64,000 nt of DNA from Aequorivita capsosiphonis DSM 23843 (GCF_000429125.1 NZ_KE386849.1:323097-387096), one strand, 5' to 3'; counted from the stretch's first letter, positions 43,392 through 52,623 are shown. Notes: a model not told the origin generated them from the letters alone. Numbers and translations: made by a program.

Positions 43392-43796
43392 ATGAAAAAT
43401 GTAGAGAAGCTACCACTGCTGTTTTACCAAAAAATGGGGGAGCTCTTTTATGCCATTGCAGCAGCAGATAAAGTGGTACGGAAAGTAGAATACGATGTGT
43501 TAAAAAAAATGGTTCTAGAAAAATGGAAAGATTTGGATGACTCTAAAGACCCTTTCCAGACCGATGCCGCCCATCAAATTGAAATCGTTTTTGATTGGTT
43601 TGACTATGAACAACTGGAAGCAAATAACTGCTTTGACAGTTTTGAAGATTACAAAAAAGAAAATTCAAAGCTCTTCACACAAGAACGAAAACAATTAATT
43701 TGGGAAACCGCAGATGCTATTGCGAGTTCTTTCGCTGGAAAAAATAAAAGTGAGCTTATTATGTTGGCCAAATTAAAAATTCTTTTAAACGATTAA
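43392..43796 (+). CDS. TerB-like small helical protein
   Basis: 134 residues, acidic, all-helical. KMGELFYAIAAADKVVRKVE and EYDVLKKMVLEKWKDLDDSK fit the TerB pattern (A-x-AD-x-x-V-x-x-x-E-x-x-x-L), and a second helical half ends LAKLKILLND. No signal peptide. Divergent from the kinase and sharing its Fnr-like box. It is a distant relative of the TerB-like gene at 6831. Function unknown. Confidence 0.65.
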   Translation: MKNVEKLPLLFYQKMGELFYAIAAADKVVRKVEYDVLKKMVLEKWKDLDDSKDPFQTDAAHQIEIVFDWFDYEQLEANNCFDSFEDYKKENSKLFTQERKQLIWETADAIASSFAGKNKSELIMLAKLKILLND

Positions 43797-43870
43797 GCGC
43801 CTCGAAAAAAAACTGTACCTTATCTTCTTGAATTGTTCGCTAAATTCTATGGATCAAACTCCAAAAAACT

Positions 43871-44737
43871 ATGAAAAATGTTCTTCCTATTTTAATTTTA
43901 TTGATTCTTTTAGGCTGTAAAAATGATTCGAAAAGAGCCATAGAAGATAATGAAAGTGATTCTATTTCAGTAGAAAACGTTGATTCTTTACGTATTTCAG
44001 ATAGGGATTTGCAGCTGATTGAACAAAGCTTAAACCTAAAACGAAGAGAGCTCATTGAAAAAAAAGACCAGAAGGAAGAACTTGAAAACCTTCTTATCTC
44101 TAAGTCCTTTTTAAAAGAAGACGACGGGTACACGTTAGATTTTAAATATCCATACCTCAACGAAAAGATAAACCCTCATTTTGAAAATTTTAATGAATAT
44201 ATCAGTAAGTATTACTTGGACGCTGAAGGAGTGGAAAAACAGATTTTGGAGGAAAAGCGATTGTGCGATTCCTTAGGAATTCCACAAGAACACGAAAAGC
44301 GCATCGTTGAATACAAGATCTACAATCTAAACGATCGATTAATAAGCGTACTGTTTTACAAAGAAAATCACTACACCGGAGCAGCACACGCTTCCTACAC
44401 CTTTGAATCGTTGAATTTTGACTTGGAACGCTCCGTTTTTATGAATTATGAAGACTTTTTCAATGAGGGTACGGAAGAAGAGCTTCGTGAAATTTTAAAC
44501 GATCTTCTTAATGAAAAAATAAACTCTGGTGAAATGTATTATGACTGCTGGACTATTTCAGCAGATGATTTCTTTGATGCTAAAAATAATTTTGTAATAA
44601 ACGACAATGTAGTGGAATACTATTTTGACGACTGCGTTATCTGTCCGTCCTACACAGGAACTTATTCAATAAAAATTCCTTTGAAACTATTGATGCCGGT
44701 TTTGAGACAGTTTAAAAAGAATCCTTTGCTCGGTTGA
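43871..44737 (+). CDS. lipoprotein with a DUF4163/DUF3298 (RsiV-like) module
   Basis: A lipobox (LLILLGC) and a helical, acidic linker with a coiled coil (QLIEQSLNLKRRELIEKKDQ) precede a C-terminal domain of about 180 residues. That domain contains YTGAAHASYTFESLNFDLER and FFNEGTEEELREILNDLLNE, the pattern of the PdaC/RsiV family (HxYTGGAHG... loop, then the DUF3298 helix). In RsiV this domain binds lysozyme; here the ligand is unknown. It lies 75 bp after the TerB-like gene. Confidence 0.72.
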   Translation: MKNVLPILILLILLGCKNDSKRAIEDNESDSISVENVDSLRISDRDLQLIEQSLNLKRRELIEKKDQKEELENLLISKSFLKEDDGYTLDFKYPYLNEKINPHFENFNEYISKYYLDAEGVEKQILEEKRLCDSLGIPQEHEKRIVEYKIYNLNDRLISVLFYKENHYTGAAHASYTFESLNFDLERSVFMNYEDFFNEGTEEELREILNDLLNEKINSGEMYYDCWTISADDFFDAKNNFVINDNVVEYYFDDCVICPSYTGTYSIKIPLKLLMPVLRQFKKNPLLG

Positions 44738-44769
44738 TTTAACAGAGTAGAAAGAAAAGAATTGTAACA

Positions 44770-44845
44770 CCCCCCAGCCCTAAAGGGAGCTTTCCATACT
44801 CCTTAAAATAGAGCAAACTGCGCTCCCCTTTAAGGGCTGGGGGGG
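44770..44845. repeat. inverted repeat element CCCCCAGCCCT..AGGGCTGGGGG
   Basis: The left arm CCCCCCAGCCCTAAAGGGAG (44770-44789) pairs with CTCCCCTTTAAGGGCTGGGG on the right, 32 bp later. Each arm also contains the internal palindrome CCCTAAAGGG/CCCTTTAAGGG. This is a REP-like palindromic element common in Bacteroidetes, lying just upstream of trxA. Confidence 0.85.
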
Positions 44846-44858
44846 TAAAATTGACGAT

Positions 44859-45161
44859 ATGAAAAGTAACTTCAAAGACATTATAAATTCCGAAACACCA
44901 GTGCTTGTAGATTTTTATGCAGATTGGTGTGGCCCTTGTAAAACGCTTGCTCCTATTCTTAAAGACGTGAAAACTGAATTGGGCGATGCAATTAAAATCG
45001 TAAAGATTGACGTGGATAAAAATCAGCCGTTGGCATCACAGTATCAAGTTCGTGGTGTGCCAACAATGCTATTATTTAAAAACGGGAAACAGCTTTGGCG
45101 CCAGAGTGGTGTTTTGCAAAAAAATGATCTTGTTTCAATAATTAATCAACACGGTAATTAA
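44859..45161 (+). CDS. trxA: thioredoxin
   Basis: 100 residues with the classical active site DFYADWCGPCKTLAPILKDV and the cis-Pro loop VRGVPTMLLFKNGK. Cytosolic disulfide reductase. The stop codon overlaps the deoC start by one base, so it is co-transcribed with the nucleoside-salvage genes. Confidence 0.93.
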   Translation: MKSNFKDIINSETPVLVDFYADWCGPCKTLAPILKDVKTELGDAIKIVKIDVDKNQPLASQYQVRGVPTMLLFKNGKQLWRQSGVLQKNDLVSIINQHGN

Positions 45162-45832
45162 TGGAACTGAGTCAATATATAGATCATACGCTTCTTAAGC
45201 CCACCGCAACCTCCGATGATATAATCAAGCTTTGCAAGGAAGCTATAAGCTATAATTTTTACGCTGTTTGCGTGAATTCTTGCTATGTTCCCATTGCAAA
45301 AAAAGAACTCAATAATTCGAAAGTAAAAATTGCTGCTGTTATCGGTTTTCCATTGGGCGCTACCAATACACAAACTAAAGTGTGTGAAGCAAAGCAGGCT
45401 ATAAAAGACGGCGCTGACGAAATTGACATGGTTCTCAACATAGGATTTCTAAAAGCAAAGTTATTCAAGCAGGTTCAAGATGAAATTGCCGCAGTTAAAG
45501 ATGCAATTGGCACCCACACATTAAAAGTGATTCTCGAAATCTGTTATTTAACCGATGACGAAATAAGAAAAGCTTGTCAATTATCAAAAAACGCAAATGC
45601 AGATTTTGTAAAAACCTCCACTGGTTTTGGAACTGGCGGCGCCACAGAAGAAGCGGTTAAAATAATGATAGAAGAAGTAGGAAACACACTAAAAATAAAA
45701 GCTTCGGGCGGAATAAGAGATACCGCAACAGCAAAAAAATATATTGAATTGGGAGTGCGTAGAATTGGAACTTCTTCGGGAATCGATATAGTTACTTCCA
45801 CAAAAAACGATGTTGATGAGCACTCATATTGA
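45161..45832 (+). CDS. deoC: deoxyribose-phosphate aldolase
   Basis: 223 residues. [20 protein letters not shown] at the N-terminus, [19 protein letters not shown], the Schiff-base Lys in [15 protein letters not shown] and a second Lys in [10 protein letters not shown]. It splits 2-deoxyribose-5-phosphate to glyceraldehyde-3-phosphate and acetaldehyde. It overlaps deoD and works with it to recover carbon from deoxynucleosides. Confidence 0.95.
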   Translation: MELSQYIDHTLLKPTATSDDIIKLCKEAISYNFYAVCVNSCYVPIAKKELNNSKVKIAAVIGFPLGATNTQTKVCEAKQAIKDGADEIDMVLNIGFLKAKLFKQVQDEIAAVKDAIGTHTLKVILEICYLTDDEIRKACQLSKNANADFVKTSTGFGTGGATEEAVKIMIEEVGNTLKIKASGGIRDTATAKKYIELGVRRIGTSSGIDIVTSTKNDVDEHSY

Positions 45833-46517
45833 CGCCAAACCGGGCGAAATTGCAGAATCGGTTCTCCTTCCAGGCGACCCATTGCGCGCTAAATGGATTG
45901 CAGAAACTTTTCTTGACAATCCCAAATGTTACAACGAAGTTCGCGGCATGTTAGGTTATACCGGTACTTTCCAAGGAAAACGAATTTCGGTGCAAGGCAC
46001 GGGAATGGGCATTCCTTCCGCTTTGATTTATTGTCACGAGCTTATTAACCATTATGGGGTTAAAAACCTAATCCGTGTTGGCTCTGCCGGTTCCTACCAA
46101 AAGGATATTAAAGTCCGTGATATTGTAATAGCAATGGCAGCCTCTTCAAATTCTGGTATAAACAACACTCGTTTTGTAAACTGTGACTACTCTCCTACTG
46201 CCGATTTTGATTTACTTATTAAAGCCGCACTTTACGCCAAGGAAAATAAGATTCCAATAAAAGCGGGCAACATTCTTTCCAGCGATCAGTTTTATGAAGA
46301 TAATTTTGAAAACTATAAGAAATGGGCAGACTTTGGAGTGCTTTGCGTAGAAATGGAAGCTGCCGGACTTTACACCATCGCAGCCAAATTTAAGGTGAAA
46401 GCCTTGGCTATTTTAACGATTTCCGATTCCTTGGTAACGGGTGAAACTACAACTTCTGAAGAACGTGAAGGCAGTTTTTCAAAGATGATTGAGATTGCGC
46501 TGAATACACTTTTGTAA
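45816..46517 (+). CDS. deoD: purine nucleoside phosphorylase (DeoD type)
   Basis: Start at 45816 ([20 protein letters not shown]), the usual DeoD opening; two codons upstream also allow a start. Key motifs: [16 protein letters not shown] (phosphate loop), [17 protein letters not shown], and [16 protein letters not shown] (EMEA base-binding) with catalytic Asp in [10 protein letters not shown]. It phosphorolyses purine (deoxy)nucleosides. It overlaps deoC by 17 bp. Confidence 0.95.
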   Translation: MSTHIDAKPGEIAESVLLPGDPLRAKWIAETFLDNPKCYNEVRGMLGYTGTFQGKRISVQGTGMGIPSALIYCHELINHYGVKNLIRVGSAGSYQKDIKVRDIVIAMAASSNSGINNTRFVNCDYSPTADFDLLIKAALYAKENKIPIKAGNILSSDQFYEDNFENYKKWADFGVLCVEMEAAGLYTIAAKFKVKALAILTISDSLVTGETTTSEEREGSFSKMIEIALNTLL

Positions 46518-46665
46518 GATGGCTCGTTTAAAACTCAATTTTCATTGAGGTTTCATACAGGCTTAAAACCCCTTAAATTACGGAAGACCAAAATACTATT
46601 TCTTTAGTTAATAATTTGAACAGAAAATTAGATTCTTGCAATTCGTGGTTGAATTCATCACAAAA

Positions 46666-46698
46666 AAAGCAGGAACTCAAAATTAGAATTCCTGCTTT
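46666..46698 (-). terminator. terminator of the hpf-usp operon
   Basis: AAAGCAGGAA (46666-46675) and TTCCTGCTTT (46689-46698) form the stem, and on the minus strand a run of T's follows (AAAAAAA at 46662-46668 on the plus strand). It lies 30 bp after the USP stop. Confidence 0.85.
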
Positions 46699-46728
46699 AG
46701 GTCGTTAATTGATGTCGATAGCAATTAA

Positions 46729-47565
46729 CTATACTTTAAAGGTCATCACCGGCAAATCGGAATGATTTACCACATCCTCTCCTATACTTCCTGAGAAGAA
46801 GTGTGCCAAACCTTGGCGTCCCTGTGTTGGCAATGCAATAATGTCAGCTCCTGTTATCTGGCTGTAGGCAAAGATTCCAGCTTCAACTGAATAGTCATTA
46901 TACTGCACTACATCATTTAAACTCTCAAAAGGGTTTGGATCTTTGGCCTCATTCATAAAATGCAGAATTCGTTTTTCTATTTCCCGTGTATTTCGGAAAT
47001 CTCCCGCAAGATTGATATAAAGTGGTTGCATTTTTATTCCTAGAAGATCAAACATCCGTTTTGCTTTTTTATAGGGCGCAATAGAATTCACCAAGAAGTC
47101 ACAAGCAAAAACTCCTAGCTGCGGATTAAAATTTGTTGTTTGGTGTTTAATCACTAAAACAGGAATTTCAGAAGTACGAACTACTTTTTCAGTGTTAGAA
47201 CCTACAAAAACTTCTTTCAATCCCGTGGTTCCATGCGATCCCATAACGATTAAATCTATCTCCATTTCCTTGGCTACATCGTTAATCTCACTAAAAATGG
47301 TATAGTTATGTACAGCGTCAGTTACTTTTATTCCCTCTAGATAATCTTTATCCAGAAGTTCCGCAAACCGGGTTTCTGCCAGTCGCATATAATACATTGC
47401 TTCGAAAACTTCCTTCGACTGGTTGCGAGTAACTACCGCGTCAGAGAGGCCCATCATATGAAGGGCAACTATTTCGGCATTTTGTTTTTTAGCAATCGAA
47501 GCAGCTACTTCCAAAGCATTTTCGGAATGTTTGGAGAAATCTACGGGAACTAATATTTTTTTCAT
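46729..47565 (-). CDS. universal stress protein, two full UspA domains
   Basis: Start at 47565 (MKKILVPVDFSKHSENALEV), 10 bp after the hpf stop; the longer frame overlaps hpf. 278 residues. ATP loop in domain 1 is GSHGTTGLKEVFVGS; domain 2 also keeps a near-complete loop (PTQGRQGLAHFFSGS), unlike the other USPs here. Co-transcribed with hpf from an Fnr-type promoter. Confidence 0.92.
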   Translation of the reverse strand: MKKILVPVDFSKHSENALEVAASIAKKQNAEIVALHMMGLSDAVVTRNQSKEVFEAMYYMRLAETRFAELLDKDYLEGIKVTDAVHNYTIFSEINDVAKEMEIDLIVMGSHGTTGLKEVFVGSNTEKVVRTSEIPVLVIKHQTTNFNPQLGVFACDFLVNSIAPYKKAKRMFDLLGIKMQPLYINLAGDFRNTREIEKRILHFMNEAKDPNPFESLNDVVQYNDYSVEAGIFAYSQITGADIIALPTQGRQGLAHFFSGSIGEDVVNHSDLPVMTFKV

Positions 47566-47575
47566 CTCGATTGGT

Positions 47576-47875
47576 TTAGTGAGTTGTGAATTTTGCTTTG
47601 CGTTTTTTAAGCTGTTTTTCAAGATCGCTTATGGTCTCTTTTGCCGCGGCTTCAAATGTATCTGCTTTTGAAGCAGCGAATACTTTTGGTCCGGGCATAC
47701 TAAGCTCTATTTCGCATATATTACCTTTGCCATACACGTTATTCTCCATTTTAAAGCTTACATCGGCTCTAATGAGCCATTCGTATTTTACAGCGATTTT
47801 TTGGAGTTTCCTTTCTACATATTCGTTCATCGCCTCGCTAGTGGGCATTTTCACGTATTGAATGTTTATAGTCAT
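47576..47875 (-). CDS. hpf: ribosome hibernation promoting factor (HPF/RaiA, short form)
   Basis: 99 residues: MTINIQYVKMPTSEAMNEYV and VERKLQKIAVKYEWLIRADV, then an acidic/basic beta sheet and KADTFEAAAKETISDLEKQL, the HPF/YfiA fold with its basic end RKAKFTTH. It lacks the long-HPF dimerisation domain. It binds the 30S decoding region in idle ribosomes. It is first in an operon with a USP gene; the Fnr-like box suggests that hibernation is coupled to oxygen limitation. Confidence 0.92.
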   Translation of the reverse strand: MTINIQYVKMPTSEAMNEYVERKLQKIAVKYEWLIRADVSFKMENNVYGKGNICEIELSMPGPKVFAASKADTFEAAAKETISDLEKQLKKRKAKFTTH

Positions 47876-47932
47876 ACTAGTGTTGATTTGGTTATTAACT
47901 TCAAATATATCCCATATTTATGATTTTTAAAA

Positions 47933-47944
47933 TGATGAATGTCA
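47933..47944 (-). promoter_or_regulatory. Fnr-like box and promoter of hpf-usp
   Basis: TGAT-GAAT-GTCA is centred at 47938.5. The perfect minus-strand -7 element TATATTTG (47902-47909) is centred exactly 33 bp away, giving a leader of about 22 nt. Confidence 0.8.
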
Positions 47945-48185
47945 TATTCGAGGAATTCACAGAGTATTTCATAAAAAATTTCCGATGAAAAAATTTGCCA
48001 CATGATTTTAAATTATCACTCCTTTAGTACTTAAATCACTTTTAAACTTTTTAAATCAGTGTTCTATTTTCCGTACCATTCAGATAGGGAACAAATAACT
48101 CAGCTTAGTCCACATTTTATTTGCACAAAATATTGAATCTTTCATTTCTAAAAGAAAGTTAAAACTATCTCTCTAATTTTTTCTT

Positions 48186-48201
48186 TGTAACTAATGTTAC
48201 A
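48186..48201 (+). promoter_or_regulatory. TGTAAC-N4-GTTACA palindrome before the 48.2-kb operon
   Basis: TGTAAC-TAAT-GTTACA is centred at 48193.5 and the -7 element TAAGTTTG (48222-48229) lies 32 bp downstream. The spacing matches the Crp/Fnr class II sites, but the half-site differs (GTTAC), so a second Crp-family or unrelated regulator may act here. Confidence 0.55.
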
Positions 48202-48235
48202 TTAAAACAAAACTAAATCATTAAGTTTGCCTTTG

Positions 48236-48586
48236 ATGAACACAAAAAATCTAACAGCCTTCTTTTTGGCGGGTCTTTTTTTGATGAACCTTATGGCGTT
48301 CCAATCCGGTGCGTTACTACAGATTTTGAGCGGAAAAAAGATTAGTGTTGTTCATCCTTTTTGCGAAAATTCAAAAAGCACAGCTAATTCAGATGCCACA
48401 TTTTCACTAGACCTTTCAAGCGTACATTCCCTAGAGATTCCAGTAATCTGTACCTCTGTTTTCGATTTTAAAACTACTGCCCTTTCTTTTGTTTTAGCGA
48501 AAGATAACTTTAAGGACTACGTGTTTTCAGACACACTTCATTTAAGTCTTTTTACAGAACCCTTATACCTTCCTCCAAGAGTTTAA
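48236..48586 (+). CDS. small secreted or membrane protein of unknown function
   Basis: Start set at 48236 (MNTKNLTAFFLAGLFLMNLM), 7 bp after the -7 element, so the transcript would be leaderless or nearly so. 116 residues with one N-terminal hydrophobic segment, then a soluble domain with Cys residues (VVHPFCENSKSTANSDATFS, IPVICTSVF). No family recognised. It is first in line before the DoxX, DsrE and TlpA genes. Confidence 0.6.
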   Translation: MNTKNLTAFFLAGLFLMNLMAFQSGALLQILSGKKISVVHPFCENSKSTANSDATFSLDLSSVHSLEIPVICTSVFDFKTTALSFVLAKDNFKDYVFSDTLHLSLFTEPLYLPPRV

Positions 48587-48695
48587 CTGTTTCATTTAGT
48601 TAAATCACATTCGTTAGTCAATTCAATAGAATTCAAGTATTTGGATTCATTTGTTTTCGGCGAATAATCACATACTTTTTTTAAACTCTTAATAT

Positions 48696-49103
48696 ATGAC
48701 TCCAAATATATCTGTGAGCAGGCGTTCTATACAACTGCTGCGCATTACGGTGAGTGGGATTTTTTTGGTCGCCGGCTTTAATCATTTGGTTGAAATCGAA
48801 AAAACCGTAAAACGAATTGAAATGGCACAATTTAAAGGCTTTGCCACGTTTTTCGGAAATCTTGAGTTCTTAGTAATTCTATCGGGAATAGTAATGCTGG
48901 CAGCAGGCCTTAGCTTTTTAATTGGCTTTAAAACCCGATGGGCCGCCATAGTTTTGCTCGCGGTGCTCATTCCGATATCAATAACTATTCAAGTAGGGCA
49001 AATAACCAGTTTAGGACCATTATTTAAGAACCTTGCCATCGCTGGCGGACTGCTTTTCTTTATCCTAAACGATATCAAATCCTTTAAAAAACAAGAACCA
49101 TGA
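48696..49103 (+). CDS. DoxX-family membrane protein
   Basis: 135 residues with four transmembrane helices and the DoxX features RITVSGIFLVAGFNHLVEIE and FFGNLEFLVILSGIVMLAAG, GFKTRWAAIVLLAV. DoxX-like proteins are linked to quinone or thiosulfate oxidation and to envelope redox complexes; the role here is unproven. It overlaps the DsrE-like gene by 4 bp. Confidence 0.82.
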   Translation: MTPNISVSRRSIQLLRITVSGIFLVAGFNHLVEIEKTVKRIEMAQFKGFATFFGNLEFLVILSGIVMLAAGLSFLIGFKTRWAAIVLLAVLIPISITIQVGQITSLGPLFKNLAIAGGLLFFILNDIKSFKKQEP

Positions 49104-49519
49104 AACCACTCTTTTCAACACTTGCCCTTTGTCTGTTTATGATAATTGGCAACTTCCAGAACTCCTTCGCTCAACAAATGGATAAACAGAATTATGTTGT
49201 GCTAACAAAAAACGTACAACAGCTGAAACCTATTCTACTAGCAGCAGAGGCTCTGGCAAATCAAGACGGCGAAGATTTCGGCAATTTTGAAATCATCGTT
49301 TGTGGAAAGACAATTGGCGATAGCACTAACCTAGAAGTTATGCAACCTCACCTAGAAAAAGCACAGTTGATAGGAGCAAACATTGTGGCGTGTGGCTTTT
49401 CACTCAATAGATTTAAAGTAGATCGCAAAAGGATTCCAAAGGATATGAAAATTGTCAAAAATGGAATTCTCTATAATTTTCAACTTCAGAAGCAAGGCTA
49501 TTTAAGTCTGGAATTATAG
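49100..49519 (+). CDS. periplasmic DsrE/DsrF-like protein
   Basis: A signal peptide (LALCLFMIIGNFQNSFAQ) is followed by a DsrE-like fold of about 115 residues: YVVLTKNVQQLKPILLAAEA, FEIIVCGKTIGDST, and GANIVACGFSLNRFKVDRKR, where the Cys corresponds to the conserved sulfur-carrier Cys of the family. With DoxX and a TlpA-like thioredoxin it forms a set that suggests envelope thiol or sulfur redox chemistry. Confidence 0.75.
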   Translation: MKPLFSTLALCLFMIIGNFQNSFAQQMDKQNYVVLTKNVQQLKPILLAAEALANQDGEDFGNFEIIVCGKTIGDSTNLEVMQPHLEKAQLIGANIVACGFSLNRFKVDRKRIPKDMKIVKNGILYNFQLQKQGYLSLEL

Positions 49520-49614
49520 AAATAGAATAAAGACCAATTTACATAATAGCTGTTGTTGGCAAATCAACTTCAGAAAAAGAATACAAAATTTTAAACCTTA
49601 TAAAAATCAATATC

Positions 49615-50211
49615 ATGAATAAAAAATTGAAAAAACACATCATTGAATACGGACTTTTGGGACTAGTAATATTCGGAATTTATTTTTCGGGAATTCACAC
49701 TGAAGTCATTGGCTTTGCACAACGAGGGCTATTAGCCACAGGAGTGATGAACCCTAATTTAGAGCAAATAGACCAAGCGGCAGAACCAATAAAAGCACTA
49801 GTTACCAAAGCAGATTTCAACATGAAATTGGTAAACTCAAAGGGGGAAACAGTGTCCTTGGAACAATATCGCGGGAAAACAATATTTATCAACTTTTGGG
49901 CTACTTGGTGTCCTCCTTGCGTTGCGGAAATGCCAGGAATAAACGATATGTATAACGACATTGACACAGATAAAATTGAAGTAATAATGGTTTCCTTTGA
50001 CCGAAAATTTGACAAGGCAATCCAATATAAAAATAGCAATTCTTTCGACTTTGAAGTTTATGCTCCTGCAGCCGCAATCCCTCAAATGTATAATTCGCAA
50101 AGTATTCCAACCACATTTATTATAGATTCTAAAGGTGACTTAGTCTTTACACACAAAGGAATGGCCGACTATAATCGCGCCGATTTTAAGGAGTTCTTAA
50201 AAAGTCTTTAA
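49615..50211 (+). CDS. TlpA-like membrane-anchored thioredoxin
   Basis: 198 residues; an N-terminal anchor (IIEYGLLGLVIFGIYFSGIH), then an AhpC/TlpA thioredoxin domain: FNMKLVNSKGETVSLEQYRG, active site FINFWATWCPPCVAEMPGIN, and the cis-Pro loop SIPTTFIIDSKGD. It should act as a periplasmic disulfide reductase. It ends the operon before a strong terminator. Confidence 0.9.
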   Translation: MNKKLKKHIIEYGLLGLVIFGIYFSGIHTEVIGFAQRGLLATGVMNPNLEQIDQAAEPIKALVTKADFNMKLVNSKGETVSLEQYRGKTIFINFWATWCPPCVAEMPGINDMYNDIDTDKIEVIMVSFDRKFDKAIQYKNSNSFDFEVYAPAAAIPQMYNSQSIPTTFIIDSKGDLVFTHKGMADYNRADFKEFLKSL

Positions 50212-50236
50212 GCCTCTCGAGAAATCCTAAACCAAA

Positions 50237-50264
50237 AAACCATCTTCTTAAGTGAAGATGGTTT
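50237..50264 (+). terminator. terminator after the TlpA-like gene
   Basis: AAACCATCTTC (50237-50247) and GAAGATGGTTT (50254-50264) form an 11-bp stem with a 6-nt loop, followed by a TTTT run. It also carries an A-run on its left, allowing use from the minus strand. Confidence 0.9.
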
Positions 50265-50321
50265 TTTTATAATTTATCGAAATGGTGAGCCTCTTTTTGT
50301 CTCAAGTCTCACATCTCAAAT

Positions 50322-50909
50322 CTATTTATTCGCAGGCGTAATCATTATATGCGATCGGTGCGTTCCGGCATCCATCAACCATGGCATTCCTGGGGTTTGA
50401 GGTTTTGTGGGTAAGCCAGTGCTTTCACCCGTCATATATGGCTTGTAAAGCACATAACGAATTTTACTATTTTCTAGTTCGCCAGTTGTAGGGTTAAGAT
50501 CTTTTTCTTCTGCAGCCAATACATATACCATAGATGGTTCTTTCGGCATAGTTAAAGTTCCTGCCTCTATTTCATTTTTTCTAGCTTCTTGTTTTTCTTC
50601 GTTGGATTTTCCTTCTGCTGCCAAGGCTCGTCCTCTTGCCATAAACGGCTCTAGCTCGGCGCCGTAGCAGGCTACGCTAATCCCTTCTTTGTTGGGATCG
50701 TCTGCCAAGCATACCATTTCATTGGTGCCTTCGCGTAGGGTGGTAAGTTTTCCCTCAGGATTATAGCCAAGAACTGTAGCACCGTCGCGGTACATTTCAG
50801 GGGCCGCCAAAACTGCAGTTTTTATCTGTACATCTTTTGGCAAGATTTTATTTTGTGCAGTTGCTGAAAACACAAATGCAAAACCGAGGATAAATAGTAT
50901 TTTTTTCAT
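50322..50909 (-). CDS. secreted protein of unknown function
   Basis: A Sec signal peptide (MKKILFILGFAFVFSATAQ) precedes about 175 residues. Conserved-looking parts are GTNEMVCLADDPNKEGISVA and PWLMDAGTHRSHIMITPANK at the end. I recognise no family. Monocistronic, convergent with the TlpA operon, diverging from no other gene. Confidence 0.6.
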   Translation of the reverse strand: MKKILFILGFAFVFSATAQNKILPKDVQIKTAVLAAPEMYRDGATVLGYNPEGKLTTLREGTNEMVCLADDPNKEGISVACYGAELEPFMARGRALAAEGKSNEEKQEARKNEIEAGTLTMPKEPSMVYVLAAEEKDLNPTTGELENSKIRYVLYKPYMTGESTGLPTKPQTPGMPWLMDAGTHRSHIMITPANK

Positions 50910-51109
50910 AGCAAAGCTTTTTTTAGTTTAAACGCTTAAGATACGAATTTTCGGGAAAATATTATAAGAATCAGTTTGATTCGATTCTTTTAATCGCGTA
51001 TATGTTACCAATGACTAACCTTAGTTCACATTATTCAATTAATTAATTTTCTATTTTCCAACGTTTAAGTGAAGTAAAGCAAAATCAATTGACCTTCAAT
51101 AAACCGAAA

Positions 51110-52105
51110 CTATTGGTTTTTTATAAACCGGCGTATTGCCACCCATTGCTTTAGCATCTCTCTGGCATCTTGTGCAGGGTAGCCTAAAACAGTTTTTCCT
51201 GCTTCCACGTCATTCATAACTCCAGATCCAGCTCCAACGGTAGCACCAGAATTAATAGTTGTGTGATCTTTAATTGAAGCGCTTCCGCCAATAACTACCC
51301 CATCGCCTAAAGTAACAGAACCCGCAAGTCCGCTATGTCCAGCCATAATACAGGAGCGGCCCAGAATACTGTTATGTGCAATTTGTACCAGATTGTCAAT
51401 TTTACAGCCATCACCAATAATAGTGGAGCTGAATTTTGCCCTATCAACACAGGAATTAGATCCGATTTCAACATAATGCCCGATAATAACATTTCCAATC
51501 TGTGGAATTTTCACCAAGCCTTTCCCATCAGCGCTCGGTCTATACCCAAATCCATCAGCTCCAATACTAACATTGGTGTGAAAAATACAATTGCTTCCAA
51601 TAATACAACGCTCGCGAATAACGGTTCCAGACCAAACAATAGTGTTATCACCGATAATGGTCTCATCAAACACACAAACATTTGGATAAAGGATCACTCC
51701 TTTTCCTAATTCAACATCCTTCCCTATATAGCAATTTGGACCAATTTTACAGCCTTCACCAATTTTTGCGGTTTCGTGTACCACCGCAGTTGGATGTATC
51801 TCTACATCAAAAACGGGGGCTGTCGGATTAAATAGCTCCAAAATTTCTGCCATCGCTAAGTCCGCATTTTTCACTTTAATAAAAGCGCGGTTTTCCCCAG
51901 GTTCAATTTTTATATTGTTATTTACAATTGCCGCACAAGCGTTTGAATCTGGCCAATACTTCGCGTATTTATTGTTTCCAATAAAGGTTATTTGACTGCT
52001 GTTCGCTTTTTGCAATTCCTCTGGACCTTCAATTTTTTGGGTGGTAGCTCCTATTAATTCACCTTTTAGAATGTTGTTGATTTCATTTATAGTGTGGAAT
52101 ATCAT
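51110..52105 (-). CDS. lpxD: UDP-3-O-acylglucosamine N-acyltransferase
   Basis: 331 residues: an N-terminal uridine-binding domain (1-95, QITFIGNNKYAKYW), a left-handed beta-helix of hexapeptide repeats (IGEGCKIGPNCYIGKDVELG) and a C-terminal helix. The catalytic His is in QIAHNSILG, with a second in MAGHSGLAGSVTLGDG. It adds the second acyl chain in lipid A synthesis. It stands apart from lpxA/fabZ, so it may be a second or relocated copy. Confidence 0.93.
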   Translation of the reverse strand: MIFHTINEINNILKGELIGATTQKIEGPEELQKANSSQITFIGNNKYAKYWPDSNACAAIVNNNIKIEPGENRAFIKVKNADLAMAEILELFNPTAPVFDVEIHPTAVVHETAKIGEGCKIGPNCYIGKDVELGKGVILYPNVCVFDETIIGDNTIVWSGTVIRERCIIGSNCIFHTNVSIGADGFGYRPSADGKGLVKIPQIGNVIIGHYVEIGSNSCVDRAKFSSTIIGDGCKIDNLVQIAHNSILGRSCIMAGHSGLAGSVTLGDGVVIGGSASIKDHTTINSGATVGAGSGVMNDVEAGKTVLGYPAQDAREMLKQWVAIRRFIKNQ

Positions 52106-52623
52106 GTAGTATTTTTTATTGCTGGTTAGCTGTTTCTATTTTTTAGGATAAGAAGGTAAAATTGTTAGTGTTTTTGAAATCAAATCTACTTAAAGCTTGA
52201 CCGTTTGACTTGGCATCCATAACTAAAAACCCACATTTCGTTCTCCATCGTTTTAATGATTAAAAATTAATGACCTTACATTTGCCCTCTTTATAATTGA
52301 AAGCAAAACTTCTCTTGAAAAGAATTTTCCTAACAGAATCAAAAATTATGTCAATAATAATTGAATTTTTGTTGGGTTTAGTACAATTGTTCAGTATTTC
52401 TTTGAAAATGACTATCTATTTTAAAATTTAGGTTTTAAGGTGATGCTTTTCCAAATCACTTTTCCTCTACTCGATGCTTATTAAATAGAAAAACGGAATC
52501 CGATTATTCAAATCATTACTCGTTTAAGCTAAATCTGGTTGTGATATTTCATTTTGAAACGTGTGTAGTTAACGTGTTTATGAATGATTAGTTGTTCGCC
52601 AGCGAAAAAACAACCCATAAAAA
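52106..52623. other. gene-free spacer downstream of lpxD start
   Basis: About 520 bp of AT-rich DNA without a credible frame. I see no box of the Fnr-like class and no repeat, only an AT-rich stretch presumably holding the lpxD promoter at its left end. Confidence 0.4.
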
